Source: an uncultured Bacteroidota bacterium (GTDB lineage: Bacteria > Bacteroidota > Bacteroidia > Bacteroidales > P3). From it: 64,000 nucleotides of DNA. The stretch's first letter is position 1. Every line of letters begins with the position of its first letter. The stretch covers positions 26,290 through 90,289 of the forward strand of contig CADAWR010000006.1 of assembly GCA_902791695.1 (NCBI GenBank). The letters run 5' to 3'. The notes beneath the pieces are model-generated. The model saw only the letters and a program-made list of their open reading frames with translations. It searched no databases and was not told the DNA's origin. This document shows, piece after piece, positions 9,778 through 18,908 of the stretch. A program made the position numbers and the translations under genes.

Positions 9778-9815
9778 AGAAAGCGGGGGTTAACATGCAT
9801 TGACCCCCGCTTTCT
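9778..9815 (-). terminator. Terminator of pepD
   Basis: Arms 9778-9790 and 9803-9815 form a perfect 13-bp stem. On the minus strand it is followed by a T-run, 15 bases after the pepD stop codon. Confidence 0.9.
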
Positions 9816-9829
9816 GGTGTTGGCGTTTA

Positions 9830-11293
9830 TTATTTCAGCTTCTTGAGGATTTCAAGCGTCTGGTTCCAGAACATCTCTACGGTCTTTATCTCGATGCGCT
9901 CGTCGGGGCTGTGCACGCCACGCAGCGTGGGGCCGTAGCTTATCATGTCCATGTTGGGGTATTTTTCGCCGATTAGGCCGCACTCCAGGCCGGCATGGAT
10001 GGCGCGGACGACGGGCTCGCGGCCGTACATCTTCTTGTAGACGTCGACACCGACTTTCAGCACACGGCTGTCGGGGTTGGGCGTCCAGCCGGGGTAGCCG
10101 TCGCTGTGTTTCACGCGGCAGCCCGCCAGGCGGAAGGTGCTCTCCAGCTTGGCTGCGGCGGCCATCTTGGCGCTCTCCACGCTGCTGCGCTGCGAGGTGG
10201 CGATGTGTATCACACCATCTTTCATCTTGATGCTGGCCAGGTTGGTGCTTGTCTCAACGAAGTTCTCTATCTCGCGGCTCATGGCCAGCACGCCGTGGGC
10301 GCAGGCGTAGAGCAGGTTGACAAGGCGCTCCTGTGTCTCCTTGTCGATGAGCTTCTTGGGCATCTCGACGTCGCGGAGTTCGAACTCCATGTCGGGCTCC
10401 GTCGAGCGGAACTCGAACACCATGGCCTTGCCCATCTTGGTGACCATGGTCTTGAAGGCGCGCACATTGTCGGCGGGCACTGTGACTATGGCCTCGGCCT
10501 CGCGGGCGATGGCGTTGCGCAGGTTGCCGCCGTCGATGGTGGCCAGGCGCATGGAGTGTTTGTAGGTGCCCTCCCAGAGGATGCGGTTGAGCAGCTTGTT
10601 GGCGTTGGCGCGGCCGCGGTTTATGTCGTCGCCGCTGTGGCCGCCGACAAGGCCGGAGACCTTGACGAGGAAGGCTTTGTGCCCCTTTGTGGCAGGCACG
10701 AGCTTATAGTCCATTTCGGCCGTGGTGTCGATGCCGCCGGCGCAGCCTATGCAGTATTCGCCCTCGTCCTCGTCGTCGAAGTTGAGCAGTATCTCGCTCT
10801 TGAGCCAGCTTTTGCTGAGGCCGTTGGCGCCGGTGAGGCCGGTCTCCTCGTCCACAGTGATGAGGGCTTCAAGTGCAGGGTGGGCTATCTTCTTGTCCTC
10901 GAGGATTGCGAGGATGGCGGCGACGCCAATGCCGTCGTCGGCGCCGAGGGTGGTGCCGTCGGCGGTGAGCCACTCACCGTCCAGCACAGGCTGGATGGAG
11001 TCTTTCATAAAGTCGAACTTCTTGCTGCTGTTCTTCTCGCAGACCATGTCCATGTGGGCCTGAAGGCAGACGCCGGCACTCTTCTCGTAGCCCTTGCTGG
11101 CGGGCTTGCGGATGAGCACGTTGCCCAGCTTGTCGCTCTTGGTCTCGAGGCCGTGGTCTTTGCCCCATTTGACGAGGTAGGCCGAGATGCGCTCCTCGTG
11201 CTTAGACGGCCGTGGAATCTGCATAATCTCTCCAAACCAGTGCCACACGCGCTCCGGCTTGAGCCCTTTCATGATGTCTTTCTGCTGTTTCAT
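9830..11293 (-). CDS. pepD: Aminoacyl-histidine dipeptidase (M20/M42-type metallopeptidase)
   Basis: This cytoplasmic zinc dipeptidase cleaves Xaa-His and related dipeptides. Of 487 residues from the chosen ATG, the di-metal motifs are visible: QAHMDMVCEK (near residue 80), the bridging Asp in GADDGIGVA (near 120), DEETGLTGA (near 150) with the catalytic and ligand Glu, and a final His in LRGVHSPDE near the C-terminus. The lid domain lies between about residues 190 and 390. The in-frame ORF extends 63 bases further, but the consensus promoter lies there, so the start at 11293 is right; 11272 is an alternative. Confidence 0.93.
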   Translation of the reverse strand: MKQQKDIMKGLKPERVWHWFGEIMQIPRPSKHEERISAYLVKWGKDHGLETKSDKLGNVLIRKPASKGYEKSAGVCLQAHMDMVCEKNSSKKFDFMKDSIQPVLDGEWLTADGTTLGADDGIGVAAILAILEDKKIAHPALEALITVDEETGLTGANGLSKSWLKSEILLNFDDEDEGEYCIGCAGGIDTTAEMDYKLVPATKGHKAFLVKVSGLVGGHSGDDINRGRANANKLLNRILWEGTYKHSMRLATIDGGNLRNAIAREAEAIVTVPADNVRAFKTMVTKMGKAMVFEFRSTEPDMEFELRDVEMPKKLIDKETQERLVNLLYACAHGVLAMSREIENFVETSTNLASIKMKDGVIHIATSQRSSVESAKMAAAAKLESTFRLAGCRVKHSDGYPGWTPNPDSRVLKVGVDVYKKMYGREPVVRAIHAGLECGLIGEKYPNMDMISYGPTLRGVHSPDERIEIKTVEMFWNQTLEILKKLK

Positions 11294-11325
11294 AGGTATG
11301 CTGTTTTTTATTGTTTTCGATGGTG

Positions 11326-11357
11326 CAAAATTACATATTTTCTGTGAACTGAGCAAA
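11326..11357 (-). promoter_or_regulatory. Promoter of pepD
   Basis: On the minus strand TTTG (11357-11354), 20 bases, and TAATTTTG (11333-11326) match the consensus exactly. It predicts a leader of about 27 bases and rules out the longer reading frame start at 11356. Confidence 0.82.
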
Positions 11358-11360
11358 CAT

Positions 11361-12215
11361 TTATTCCTCTATGTGGCTTTCTGGACCAAAGAGTCGTTTG
11401 GCGTAAGGTGATAGGGGGACGTGCTTGGAGAGCCAGAATATGGGTAGCACGACGCTCTGGATGCCGCATGCATAGGGTGCTATCTCGTAGAGGTTGTAGA
11501 CAACGGTGATGCTGTTGCGGGCACTGTCGACGATGAAGTTGCCGGGCATTGGCATGCGTGCCGCGTCACGGAACTCGTCGAAGAGGCATTCGCGCATCTC
11601 TTTATTCACGTCAAGGTCCTGTATGGCACGGGCCACAGCCTCGCACAGCAGGTTGGTGTCAGTGACCAGGTCGGCGAGATGGATGGCGTTGCCTGAGGCT
11701 TTGTCGATGGTCAGATAATCGACCGAATACATGCCATGGGCGGCGCCTACGACGAAGCTCTCGCTCTTGATGGTGAAGACGGCCAGCGTGCTGTCCTCCG
11801 TAACGATGCTCTCCAAGTGCATGAAGCCGTAATCTTCGTTCTCGTCGATTGCATCGATGGGCTTGCGCTTGCAGTCGAACTCGTCCTCATAGGAGAACGG
11901 CATGGCTAGCCACCGTTGCGCCGCTTCGTCGAAGTTGGTGGCCGTGCTGTCCATGAAGCATAGCTGAAGCAGCTCCCGCTCGGCCTCGGCCGACATGGCA
12001 CCCACGGCGGGCCACGCCAGCGTGTAGTCCGTCTTGGTGACGAAATCAATGCCCCATGGCTCTTTTTCTTTGTCGAACGTCACTTGGTAGCACTGCTCGC
12101 CGCTGAGTGTGCGGGTGGCGAAAGCCGTGCCCTCATGTGTATTTCCCGGTTTGTCGTGTTTGCAGCCAGCCAACGTCAAAACGAGGAGGCCAATGATGAG
12201 TGTCAGTCGTTTCAT
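11361..12215 (-). CDS. DUF3298-type lipoprotein (RsiV-like fold)
   Basis: The 284-residue product has a lipoprotein signal peptide ending in the lipobox LAGC (Cys near residue 18). The mature part has the DUF4163/DUF3298 arrangement seen in RsiV and many Bacteroidota lipoproteins: an N-terminal beta domain, then the segment VVGAAHGMYSVDYLTID (near residue 155) and the C-terminal VVYNLYEIAPYACGIQSV, which is the conserved core of DUF3298. In RsiV this fold binds lysozyme, but no anti-sigma helix is present here. Start and stop interlock with the upstream TfoX-like gene by 4 bases. Confidence 0.8.
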   Translation of the reverse strand: MKRLTLIIGLLVLTLAGCKHDKPGNTHEGTAFATRTLSGEQCYQVTFDKEKEPWGIDFVTKTDYTLAWPAVGAMSAEAERELLQLCFMDSTATNFDEAAQRWLAMPFSYEDEFDCKRKPIDAIDENEDYGFMHLESIVTEDSTLAVFTIKSESFVVGAAHGMYSVDYLTIDKASGNAIHLADLVTDTNLLCEAVARAIQDLDVNKEMRECLFDEFRDAARMPMPGNFIVDSARNSITVVYNLYEIAPYACGIQSVVLPIFWLSKHVPLSPYAKRLFGPESHIEE

Positions 12216-12535
12216 TTCTTGTTGTTTTTAGGTTTAGGTTCTGGTAAATTGGCGCAGGTGGCTTTCACCAGCGCCGACAGGTATTCGTGGTCGTCGACGT
12301 CCTCGATGTAGAAATGGGGCTTTGCGCTAGGATAAGGGGGACGCATGTCCTCTATGCGGAGCATACTGCGGCCAGCTTCGGTGGGCTTCACGTAGAAGCC
12401 GTTGTCACACACGAGGGCGAATGGCTTGCCGTTGCAGTAGATGCACCAGTCGCCGAACATCTTGCGCGCTTCAATTTTGCCTGCGCTTGTGCACTGGTCA
12501 ACGATATATTGTACAAAGTCGGGATTGCTAGCCAT
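12212..12535 (-). CDS. TfoX/Sxy N-terminal domain protein
   Basis: From the ATG at 12535 the product is 107 residues. It carries the TfoX-N core: IEARKMFGDWCIYCNGKPFAL followed by a Lys/Thr segment (FYVKPTEAGRS). In gamma-proteobacteria full-length TfoX/Sxy controls competence; stand-alone N-domain proteins are common elsewhere and lack a defined role. The open frame continues 186 bases upstream inside the carbonic anhydrase gene, but that part has no resemblance to the family. It lies 4 bases after the carbonic anhydrase stop, so the two are probably co-transcribed. Confidence 0.85.
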   Translation of the reverse strand: MASNPDFVQYIVDQCTSAGKIEARKMFGDWCIYCNGKPFALVCDNGFYVKPTEAGRSMLRIEDMRPPYPSAKPHFYIEDVDDHEYLSALVKATCANLPEPKPKNNKK

Positions 12536-12539
12536 AATA

Positions 12540-13082
12540 CTATTGTATTTCTTCCAAGAGTCCTGTCTCGCTGTCGATGATGAAGCCGCGTACTTCAATA
12601 TCCTTCGGTACGAGGGGATGGGTGCGGATAGTCTCGACGGTGCGGCGCACGGATTCGGGTGTGTCTTTGAAGCCTTCGAGCCAGTGGTTGAGGTCGATCC
12701 CGCATTTGCGTATGGTATCAAGTGTCTCTTCAGTCACACCGCGTGCAAGCATCTCGTCATGAAAATGGCCGTAACTCATGTGGCAAGCCCCACAGTGCGA
12801 GTGGGCGACTACCATGACATGCTTCACACCGAGTTCGTAGATGGCCACAATGAGGGATCGCATTGCCGAGTCAAAGGCCGAGATGACCAGTCCGCCGGCG
12901 TTCTTGATGATTTTGGCGTCGCCGTTGCGGAGGCCGAGAGCGGCTGGTAGTAGTTCGGTAAGGCGTGTGTCCATGCAAGACAACACAGCCAGTTTCTTGT
13001 CGGGGTATTTGTCGGTGCGATATTGTTCGTAGCCATTACTTGCCACGAACTCGCGGTTATACTGTACGATTTGGTCTATCAT
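12540..13082 (-). CDS. Beta-class carbonic anhydrase
   Basis: This zinc enzyme interconverts CO2 and bicarbonate, supplying bicarbonate to carboxylases and purine or pyrimidine synthesis. The 180 residues include CMDTR (zinc ligand Cys36 with the Asp38-Arg40 dyad) and HSHCGAC (ligands His94 and Cys97), with the conserved NAGG at 61-64. Length is normal for a single-domain beta enzyme. The gene begins a four-gene minus-strand run with the TfoX-like, DUF3298 and pepD genes, although pepD also has its own promoter. Confidence 0.92.
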   Translation of the reverse strand: MIDQIVQYNREFVASNGYEQYRTDKYPDKKLAVLSCMDTRLTELLPAALGLRNGDAKIIKNAGGLVISAFDSAMRSLIVAIYELGVKHVMVVAHSHCGACHMSYGHFHDEMLARGVTEETLDTIRKCGIDLNHWLEGFKDTPESVRRTVETIRTHPLVPKDIEVRGFIIDSETGLLEEIQ

Positions 13083-13101
13083 GATACAAATAGTATATAA
13101 T

Positions 13102-13133
13102 ACGGGGCATGGTATATTGTACCCATGCCCCGT
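13102..13133 (-). terminator. Hairpin downstream of purL
   Basis: Arms 13102-13112 and 13123-13133 are a perfect 11-bp inverted repeat (ACGGGGCATGG). It lies 16 bases after the purL stop. The following minus-strand bases are AT-rich rather than a clean T-run. Confidence 0.65.
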
Positions 13134-13148
13134 GAAGAGTCAGATATT

Positions 13149-16100
13149 CTATTTAAAGTACTCCACGCCGGACTCGAACAGCTGCTGGTCGAAGTTGCCG
13201 GGGATATTCATGGCACTGCCTTTGCTCCAGCGCTCGCTGTGGCCCATCTTGCCGAGCACGCGGCCGTCGGGGCTGGTGATGCCCTCGATGGCCATGTAGG
13301 AGCCGTTCATGTTGTACTCCTCATCCATTGTTGGGGTACCGTTGAGGTCGCAGTATTGTGTGGCAACTTGGCCGTTATTGAACAGGCGGTCAAGCCACTC
13401 CTGCGGAGCTACGAATCGGCCTTCGCCATGCGAGATGGGGATGGTGTAGACACCGCCCAGCTCGGCTTTGCGTAGCCACGGGCTGAGGTTGGAGGTTATG
13501 CGGGTGTAGGCCATCTTGCTCTGGTGGCGGCCGATGGTATTGAATGTCAGGGTGGGCGCATCCTCGGCCTGCGGGCGGATCTCGCCGTATGGAACAAGCC
13601 CGAGCTTCACCAAGGCCTGGAAGCCATTGCAGATGCCGAGCATCAAGCCGTCGCGTTTGTTGAGCATATCCATTACAGCATCGGCGATGCGCGGGTTGCG
13701 GAATACGCTGGTAATGAACTTGGCGCTGCCTTCGGGCTCGTCGCCGGCGCTGAAGCCACCGGGAATCATGATGATCTGGCTATTGTTGATGGCTTTCACA
13801 TAGGCATCCACGCTCTCACTAATCTGCAGGCCGTTCTGGTTGCGGAATACGATAATCTCGCTCTCGGCACCAGCACGGTTGAAAGCGCGTGCGCTGTCGT
13901 ATTCGCAGTTGGTGCCGGGGAAGGCAGGAATGAAGACATGAGGTTTCGCAACCTTGTGCTTGCACTGGTATATGCTTGTGAAGCGCGTTGGGTCTATGGT
14001 CTTGATGGGGCTTATGGGCGATGTGCTTCTCGTTGGGAATACACCTTCAAGTGTTTTCTGCCAGGCGGCGAGTACTTCTTCAAGGTTAATCTTTTCGCCG
14101 TTGCATTCGAAGATGGGGTCGGCGGTAACTTCGCCAATCTCCTTGTAGCGGAAGGGAAGTCCATTGACGTTGGCTACCTCGGCGACAATCCAACCGTAGT
14201 GTTTGGTGATAAGGTCGTTGGTGATGGAGAGCCGCACACCCAGTTTATTGCCGAAGGCCATCTTGCTGACAGCTTCAATGATGCCGCCGAAGCCGAGCGC
14301 ATAGGCGCTGCGCACCTGTCCGGCCTCGATGGCGCGACGCAGGGTGGCATACTGGTTCTGGGCGTCCTCATAGTCTGGCATGCCATATTCCTTTTCCTTC
14401 ACGTCAAGCAGGACGAGGCGGCTTCCGGCTTGCTTCAACTCGGGGGTGATGGTGTGCTGCAGGTCGCTGATGCCAACAGCAAAGGAGCAAAGCGTCGGAG
14501 GCACGTCAATGTCGTTGAAGGTTCCGCTCATGGAGTCTTTGCCGCCGATGGCTGGCAACTTCAGACCCATTTGTGCATTGTAGGCACCTAGCAATGCGGC
14601 GAAAGGCTCGCCCCAACGGTAGGGGTCGTTTCCGAGTTTCTTGAAATATTCCTGGAATGTCAGTCGCACACGGCTGGCGTCGCCACCCGCGGCAGCAATC
14701 TTGGCCACCGACGATAGCACAGCATACACGGCGCCGTGGAACGGACTCCACGATGTTTGGTAGGGGTCCATGCCGTAGCTCATGATGGTCACGGTGTCGC
14801 ATTTCCCGTCCAAGAGCGGCAGTTTGCCAATCATGCTCTGTGTGGGCGTCAGCTGGTATTTGCCACCGAAGGGCATTACAACGCTTCCAGCACCGATACT
14901 GCTGTCGAACATCTCGACCAAACCTTTCTGTGAGCAGACATTGAGGTCGGCTATGGTGTTAATCCAAAGGTCTTTGACGGACTGCTGTTGTGGAACAGTA
15001 GCAAACTTGGTCGGCATGGTGACCGATACGGTGGTCTCCTGATGGGCACCGTTGGTGTCGATGAAGCGGCGGCTAAGGTTGACAATTTCCTTGCCGCGCC
15101 AGCTGATGACCATACGTGGCTCCTTTGTGACGGTGGCTACGACGGTAGCCTCGAGGTTCTCCTCGTCAGCATATTTTAGCATCAGGTCGACATCCTTGGG
15201 GTCGACCACGACGGCCATTCGCTCCTGGCTTTCGCTTATTGCCAACTCGGTGCCGTCGAGACCAGCATATTTCTTGGGCACGCGGTCGAGGTTGATCTGC
15301 AGGCCGTCTGCTAACTCACCGATGGCTACGCTCACACCGCCAGCGCCGAAGTCATTGCACTTCTTTATGATACTGGAAACCTCCTCTCGGCGGAACAGGC
15401 GCTGTATTTTGCGCTCTGTGGGAGCGTTGCCTTTCTGTACCTCGGCACCGCAGGTGGTAAGACTCTTGGTGGTGTGGCTCTTGGAGGCACCCGTTGCACC
15501 GCCGATGCCGTCACGGCCGGTACGGCCGCCGAGCAGGATGATGACGTCTCCGGGGTCAGAAGTCAGTCGTTTCACAGCACGTCGTGGGGCGGCGGCTATG
15601 ACTGCGCCAATCTCCATGCGCTTGGCTACATAGTTGGGGTGGTATATCTCGTTCACCAAGCCAGTGGCTAGACCGATCTGGTTGCCGTAGGAACTGTAGC
15701 CGTGGGCTGCGGTGGTGACAATCTTGCGCTGTGGCAACTTGCCGGCGAGGGTCTCGTTGAGTGGCTTGGTCGGGTCGGCTGCACCGGTGACACGCATGGC
15801 CTGGTAGACGTAGGTGCGGCCCGACAGCGGGTCTCGGATACACCCGCCGAGGCAGGTGGCCGCGCCGCCGAAAGGCTCAATCTCCGTCGGGTGGTTGTGG
15901 GTCTCGTTCTTGAAGTTGATGAGCCATTCCTCCTTGTTACCGTCGATAACAACAGGCACGACAATTGAACAGGCGTTAATTTCATCGCTCGGCTCCTGGT
16001 CGTCGAGAATGCCGGCTTTCTTGAGGCGCTTGGCGGCAAGAGTACCGATATCCATCAGACAGACGAACTTGTCATTGCGGCCGGTGTATTGCTCTTTGTG

Positions 16101-16871
16101 ATCGGCGAGATATTGTTTGAATGCACCTTCAAGCAGCGGGCGGTAGTATCCTTCGTCAAACTTCACATCCTTCAGCTCTGTGGCAAAAGTGGTGTGGCGG
16201 CAGTGGTCACTCCAGTATGTGTCGAGCACACGTATTTCAGTCATAGTAGGATTGCGCTTCTCCTCTTCGTGGAAGTAGCGCTGTATGTGTTTGAAGTCTG
16301 CGAAAGTCATCGCAAGGCCGAGACCATTGTATAGCTCCTTCAACTGCGGTTCAGCCATATCCTTGAATCCGTCGAAGGTAATGACATCGGCGGGCTCGTC
16401 GAAGCGGTCTTCAAGGGTTGAAGGTTTGGGTTCGTCAGTCACGCGGCTATCCACGGGGTTGACGCAGTGCTTCACCACGGCCTGGCGCTGTTCGTCGCTT
16501 AACTTGCCGCTAATGACGTATGTGGTGGCCGATTTGATGATGGGCTCCTCGGCATTGTTCAGCAGTTTCACACACTGCTCGGCGCTGTCGGCACGCTGGT
16601 CGAACTGACCGGGCAGGTATTCCACCGTGAAGCAGAATTCTCCAGCCTTGTGCGGAAACTCCTCGTCGTAGACGTTGTCCACGGGTGGCTCGCTGAACAC
16701 GGTCTGTTTGGCCTGTGCAAAGGTGGCGTCGCTGACATTCTCAACGTCGTAGCGGATGAGAACGCGCACCTCCTCGGCATCGATGCCTAGGTATTCGCTC
16801 ATTTCGTTCTTCAGCTCCTTGGCCTTCACGGCAAACGGGGCTTTCTTCTCAACAAAGATTCTTCTAACCAT
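13149..16871 (-). CDS. purL: Phosphoribosylformylglycinamidine synthase, PurL-PurQ fusion
   Basis: This single 1240-residue chain converts FGAR, glutamine and ATP to FGAM in purine synthesis. In order it has an N-terminal PurS-like domain, a linker with the FGAR-binding helix (SDHCRHTTF near residue 230), two AIRS-type ATP domains (ETHNHPTEIEPFGGAATCLGG near 320, split metal-binding segments), and a C-terminal class I glutaminase with the nucleophile in GICNGFQAL and the His in PISHGEGRF near 1170. The linker before the glutaminase contains TSPISPIKTIDP, a short run that looks like a later addition. It stands alone on its strand. Confidence 0.97.
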   Translation of the reverse strand: MVRRIFVEKKAPFAVKAKELKNEMSEYLGIDAEEVRVLIRYDVENVSDATFAQAKQTVFSEPPVDNVYDEEFPHKAGEFCFTVEYLPGQFDQRADSAEQCVKLLNNAEEPIIKSATTYVISGKLSDEQRQAVVKHCVNPVDSRVTDEPKPSTLEDRFDEPADVITFDGFKDMAEPQLKELYNGLGLAMTFADFKHIQRYFHEEEKRNPTMTEIRVLDTYWSDHCRHTTFATELKDVKFDEGYYRPLLEGAFKQYLADHKEQYTGRNDKFVCLMDIGTLAAKRLKKAGILDDQEPSDEINACSIVVPVVIDGNKEEWLINFKNETHNHPTEIEPFGGAATCLGGCIRDPLSGRTYVYQAMRVTGAADPTKPLNETLAGKLPQRKIVTTAAHGYSSYGNQIGLATGLVNEIYHPNYVAKRMEIGAVIAAAPRRAVKRLTSDPGDVIILLGGRTGRDGIGGATGASKSHTTKSLTTCGAEVQKGNAPTERKIQRLFRREEVSSIIKKCNDFGAGGVSVAIGELADGLQINLDRVPKKYAGLDGTELAISESQERMAVVVDPKDVDLMLKYADEENLEATVVATVTKEPRMVISWRGKEIVNLSRRFIDTNGAHQETTVSVTMPTKFATVPQQQSVKDLWINTIADLNVCSQKGLVEMFDSSIGAGSVVMPFGGKYQLTPTQSMIGKLPLLDGKCDTVTIMSYGMDPYQTSWSPFHGAVYAVLSSVAKIAAAGGDASRVRLTFQEYFKKLGNDPYRWGEPFAALLGAYNAQMGLKLPAIGGKDSMSGTFNDIDVPPTLCSFAVGISDLQHTITPELKQAGSRLVLLDVKEKEYGMPDYEDAQNQYATLRRAIEAGQVRSAYALGFGGIIEAVSKMAFGNKLGVRLSITNDLITKHYGWIVAEVANVNGLPFRYKEIGEVTADPIFECNGEKINLEEVLAAWQKTLEGVFPTRSTSPISPIKTIDPTRFTSIYQCKHKVAKPHVFIPAFPGTNCEYDSARAFNRAGAESEIIVFRNQNGLQISESVDAYVKAINNSQIIMIPGGFSAGDEPEGSAKFITSVFRNPRIADAVMDMLNKRDGLMLGICNGFQALVKLGLVPYGEIRPQAEDAPTLTFNTIGRHQSKMAYTRITSNLSPWLRKAELGGVYTIPISHGEGRFVAPQEWLDRLFNNGQVATQYCDLNGTPTMDEEYNMNGSYMAIEGITSPDGRVLGKMGHSERWSKGSAMNIPGNFDQQLFESGVEYFK

Positions 16872-16887
16872 ATGATGATGTTTTATT

Positions 16888-17448
16888 TTATTCTACCTCT
16901 ATGAAATGGTCTGGATATTTGGCCATCGATGCGTGAAAGCAGCGGCGAACCTTCATTAGGTCGGCTTCGTAGTCATCTGTCGGCCAGATTGCCTCTTCCA
17001 GCCATATCTCTTTCTTACCGAAGTCTATGCATGCCGGCACTATGGGCACCCCGGCCTGTTTGGCAATCTCCCAAAAACCGCGTTTCCAGCGCTTCACAGG
17101 CTTGCGTGTAGCTTCTGGCGTTATGGCTATGGTGAATGTCTCGCCCTTGGCGAACTCTCTAACAGCCAGATCTACCATACCGTTGTGGCGGTTGCCGCGG
17201 TCTATCGGTATGCATCCGTTGCGCAGCATCGCATTCTTCACCGGCCAACGGAAAAACTCTTTCTTTATGAAGATATGCCCGTTGACGTTGAGCGACCACA
17301 GATATGCTGCACCTATGGTGAAATCGGCTATCGCCGTGTGGGGCGCTACGACGAACACGCAACGCCGTATTTCAGGACGCGAACCTGCATCTGGCAGGTG
17401 AAACTTCCAGCCTAAAAGCCTTACTATTGCAATCCAAATACGTCTCAT
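16888..17448 (-). CDS. PlsC-like lysophospholipid acyltransferase
   Basis: The 186-residue product belongs to the glycerophosphate acyltransferase fold. Visible motifs are PHTAIAD (H-X4-D catalytic motif, near residue 38), a central IPIDR segment that matches motif II, and ITPEATRKP in place of the usual EGTR motif near residue 113. It likely acylates 1-acylglycerol-3-phosphate or a related lipid at the inner membrane, but the modified third motif leaves the substrate open. The frame runs 57 bases upstream, but a promoter-like element there favours the ATG at 17448. It ends 16 bases before the purL start. Confidence 0.82.
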   Translation of the reverse strand: MRRIWIAIVRLLGWKFHLPDAGSRPEIRRCVFVVAPHTAIADFTIGAAYLWSLNVNGHIFIKKEFFRWPVKNAMLRNGCIPIDRGNRHNGMVDLAVREFAKGETFTIAITPEATRKPVKRWKRGFWEIAKQAGVPIVPACIDFGKKEIWLEEAIWPTDDYEADLMKVRRCFHASMAKYPDHFIEVE

Positions 17449-17457
17449 TTCGGAATG

Positions 17458-17491
17458 CAAAGATACGAATATTATTATAAATAAAGCAAAA
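17458..17491 (-). promoter_or_regulatory. Promoter of the acyltransferase gene
   Basis: The minus strand has TATCTTTG (17465-17458) with a TTTG 22 bases upstream (17491-17488). Its position implies a leader of only a few bases before the ATG at 17448. Confidence 0.55.
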
Positions 17492-17535
17492 TGATTTATC
17501 AACAAAGCAATAACAAAACGTAAGATGTACGTATG

Positions 17536-17721
17536 TTATTGTTTGTGTGTGGGTTTCTTGCCGCAGGTACAGTTCGCGCAACGTCCTGTCTTCGGGTCGG
17601 CGTTGGCGCAGGGACGTTTGAATTCTTTCTCCTTGTGCAATAGCATCTTGAGGCCCAAAGCGGCCATCATTAAGGCGAGGACGCCAACTGCAATGGCGAG
17701 AACTATGAGTATTGTCTTCAT
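17536..17721 (-). CDS. Small membrane protein with Cys-rich tail
   Basis: The 61-residue product has one N-terminal membrane helix (residues 3-27) and a short tail with four cysteines spaced C-N8-C-N2-C-N1-C (CANADPKTGRCANCTC). This shape occurs in other Bacteroidota genomes as a small conserved membrane protein; the clustered cysteines suggest metal binding or disulfides. No function is known to me. It lies alone between the acyltransferase and the next hypothetical gene, on the same strand. Confidence 0.6.
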   Translation of the reverse strand: MKTILIVLAIAVGVLALMMAALGLKMLLHKEKEFKRPCANADPKTGRCANCTCGKKPTHKQ

Positions 17722-17795
17722 CTTCAGAATAAACGCCTATGGCAACAGAATATTGTGCTTGGTACCAAAAACATTTTGGCTAGCTCTGTCGCCTG

Positions 17796-18554
17796 TCATT
17801 CCGTGAGTCCCCCGTAGCTTTTGGCGGCGGCTTGGAGGGCTTCTTCTGTGGTATAACGCTCGTAGTATTGGCAGTGTGTGACCACGCGCTGGTGCGATGC
17901 GAAACCATCCTTCGCCCTTGTCAGTCCGAAGCCCAGCATCGGGTCGCCATAGCGTTCTCCCACAAGTGCAAGGGTCCCGTGGACGTTCTTGTAGGGCGAC
18001 ATTAGCGTCGAAGGCACGTTGACAAAGTCGTCGGCCTTGAGGGTCTCGACCTTGATTCTCAGTCGGAACAAGTCCTCGTCTTTGCGCCAATGGGTAACCT
18101 TCTGCTCCAGCACATAGAGCAACAGGGTGTCCTTCTTGGCCGATGCCTTTGTGAGGTCGGTAAGCAGCGCAGGCTGTCCGTCGACATACCCCAGCTGGTA
18201 GCTGATGGGAGACAACGGGCCGTCGCTGACCACCATATCGGGCAACAGCAAGGCGTTGCCCGAATGGTATTGCTGCTTCTTCAGATAAGGCACAGGCGAA
18301 TACAGGTTGACAGACATAAACCGGTTGTAGGGGGCATTCTCTCCCTCGAAAAAGATCATCCTTGTAGCCTTCAGCGCGCGCCAGAGGGCATTGTTGTGAC
18401 TCTGTCGTTCGCGAATAAGCAGCTGCTTCCTCGACAGCCGTCGCGGTTGACGAATATGTTTGGGGCGGACAAAAGTCTTGTCCCCGCGTTTGTAGAATAG
18501 GAGCCCATCCAGTTGCCCCTCCAAATTCTCCAGTATACCTGTCGCTCGTGCCAT
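17796..18554 (-). CDS. Conserved Bacteroidales hypothetical protein
   Basis: The product is 252 residues with no signal peptide or membrane helix. The N-terminus (ARATGILENLEGQLDGLLFYKR followed by a very basic stretch rich in Arg) is reminiscent of phage- or conjugation-related structural proteins of Bacteroidales, but I do not recognise a named family. The rest is a mixed alpha/beta sequence rich in Tyr and Leu. Its upstream region carries an 11-bp periodic array and a candidate -7 box at 18794-18787, so a leader of over 200 bases is possible. Confidence 0.65.
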   Translation of the reverse strand: MARATGILENLEGQLDGLLFYKRGDKTFVRPKHIRQPRRLSRKQLLIRERQSHNNALWRALKATRMIFFEGENAPYNRFMSVNLYSPVPYLKKQQYHSGNALLLPDMVVSDGPLSPISYQLGYVDGQPALLTDLTKASAKKDTLLLYVLEQKVTHWRKDEDLFRLRIKVETLKADDFVNVPSTLMSPYKNVHGTLALVGERYGDPMLGFGLTRAKDGFASHQRVVTHCQYYERYTTEEALQAAAKSYGGLTE

Positions 18555-18616
18555 TATAGTGCTACTTTTATGTGTTGTTCATCGTTCTGTCCCGCAAACC
18601 CCCAAGCGAGTAGGCT

Positions 18617-18715
18617 TGTGGTAGGTAGTAGTCATGTGGTAAGTCCTATGTAAGTCCACGGTGGAAAGCCTAAAGTTTCGGTTTAGTTTCGGTTCAGTCC
18701 CGGTTAAGCTTCGCT
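18617..18715. repeat. 11-bp periodic array F (degenerate)
   Basis: Nine consecutive 11-base units, for example GTAAGTCCTAT, GTAAGTCCACG, AAAGTTTCGGT, TTAGTTTCGGT, TCAGTCCCGGT. Sequence differs from arrays A-D but the period is the same. It lies 63 bases upstream of the hypothetical gene that starts at 18554. Confidence 0.7.
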
Positions 18716-18786
18716 TCTCTCTTGGTTATTAAAGATGTCGTATGCTTGCGTGGCGGTAAGTGTCTTTCTCGTTTTGAAACCAAATG

Positions 18787-18794
18787 CAAAGATA
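18787..18794 (-). promoter_or_regulatory. Candidate -7 box upstream of the hypothetical gene
   Basis: The minus strand reads TATCTTTG, a match to TAnnTTTG, but no -33 TTTG lies at the right distance. If used, array F would lie inside the 5' leader. Confidence 0.35.
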
Positions 18795-18908
18795 CGACTT
18801 TTTTTTGAATTATAGCATCTTCAGCAGCACCTTGTGAACGTTCTTTTTTGAGCATACCACCAATTTATGTGGCTGACATACCACCTTTATGGTTCAAAAG
18901 GGAACATT

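Noticed and set aside
12536-12721. Longer start of the TfoX-like protein
   Set aside because: The extension lies inside the carbonic anhydrase gene and is low-complexity; the domain starts at the ATG at 12535.
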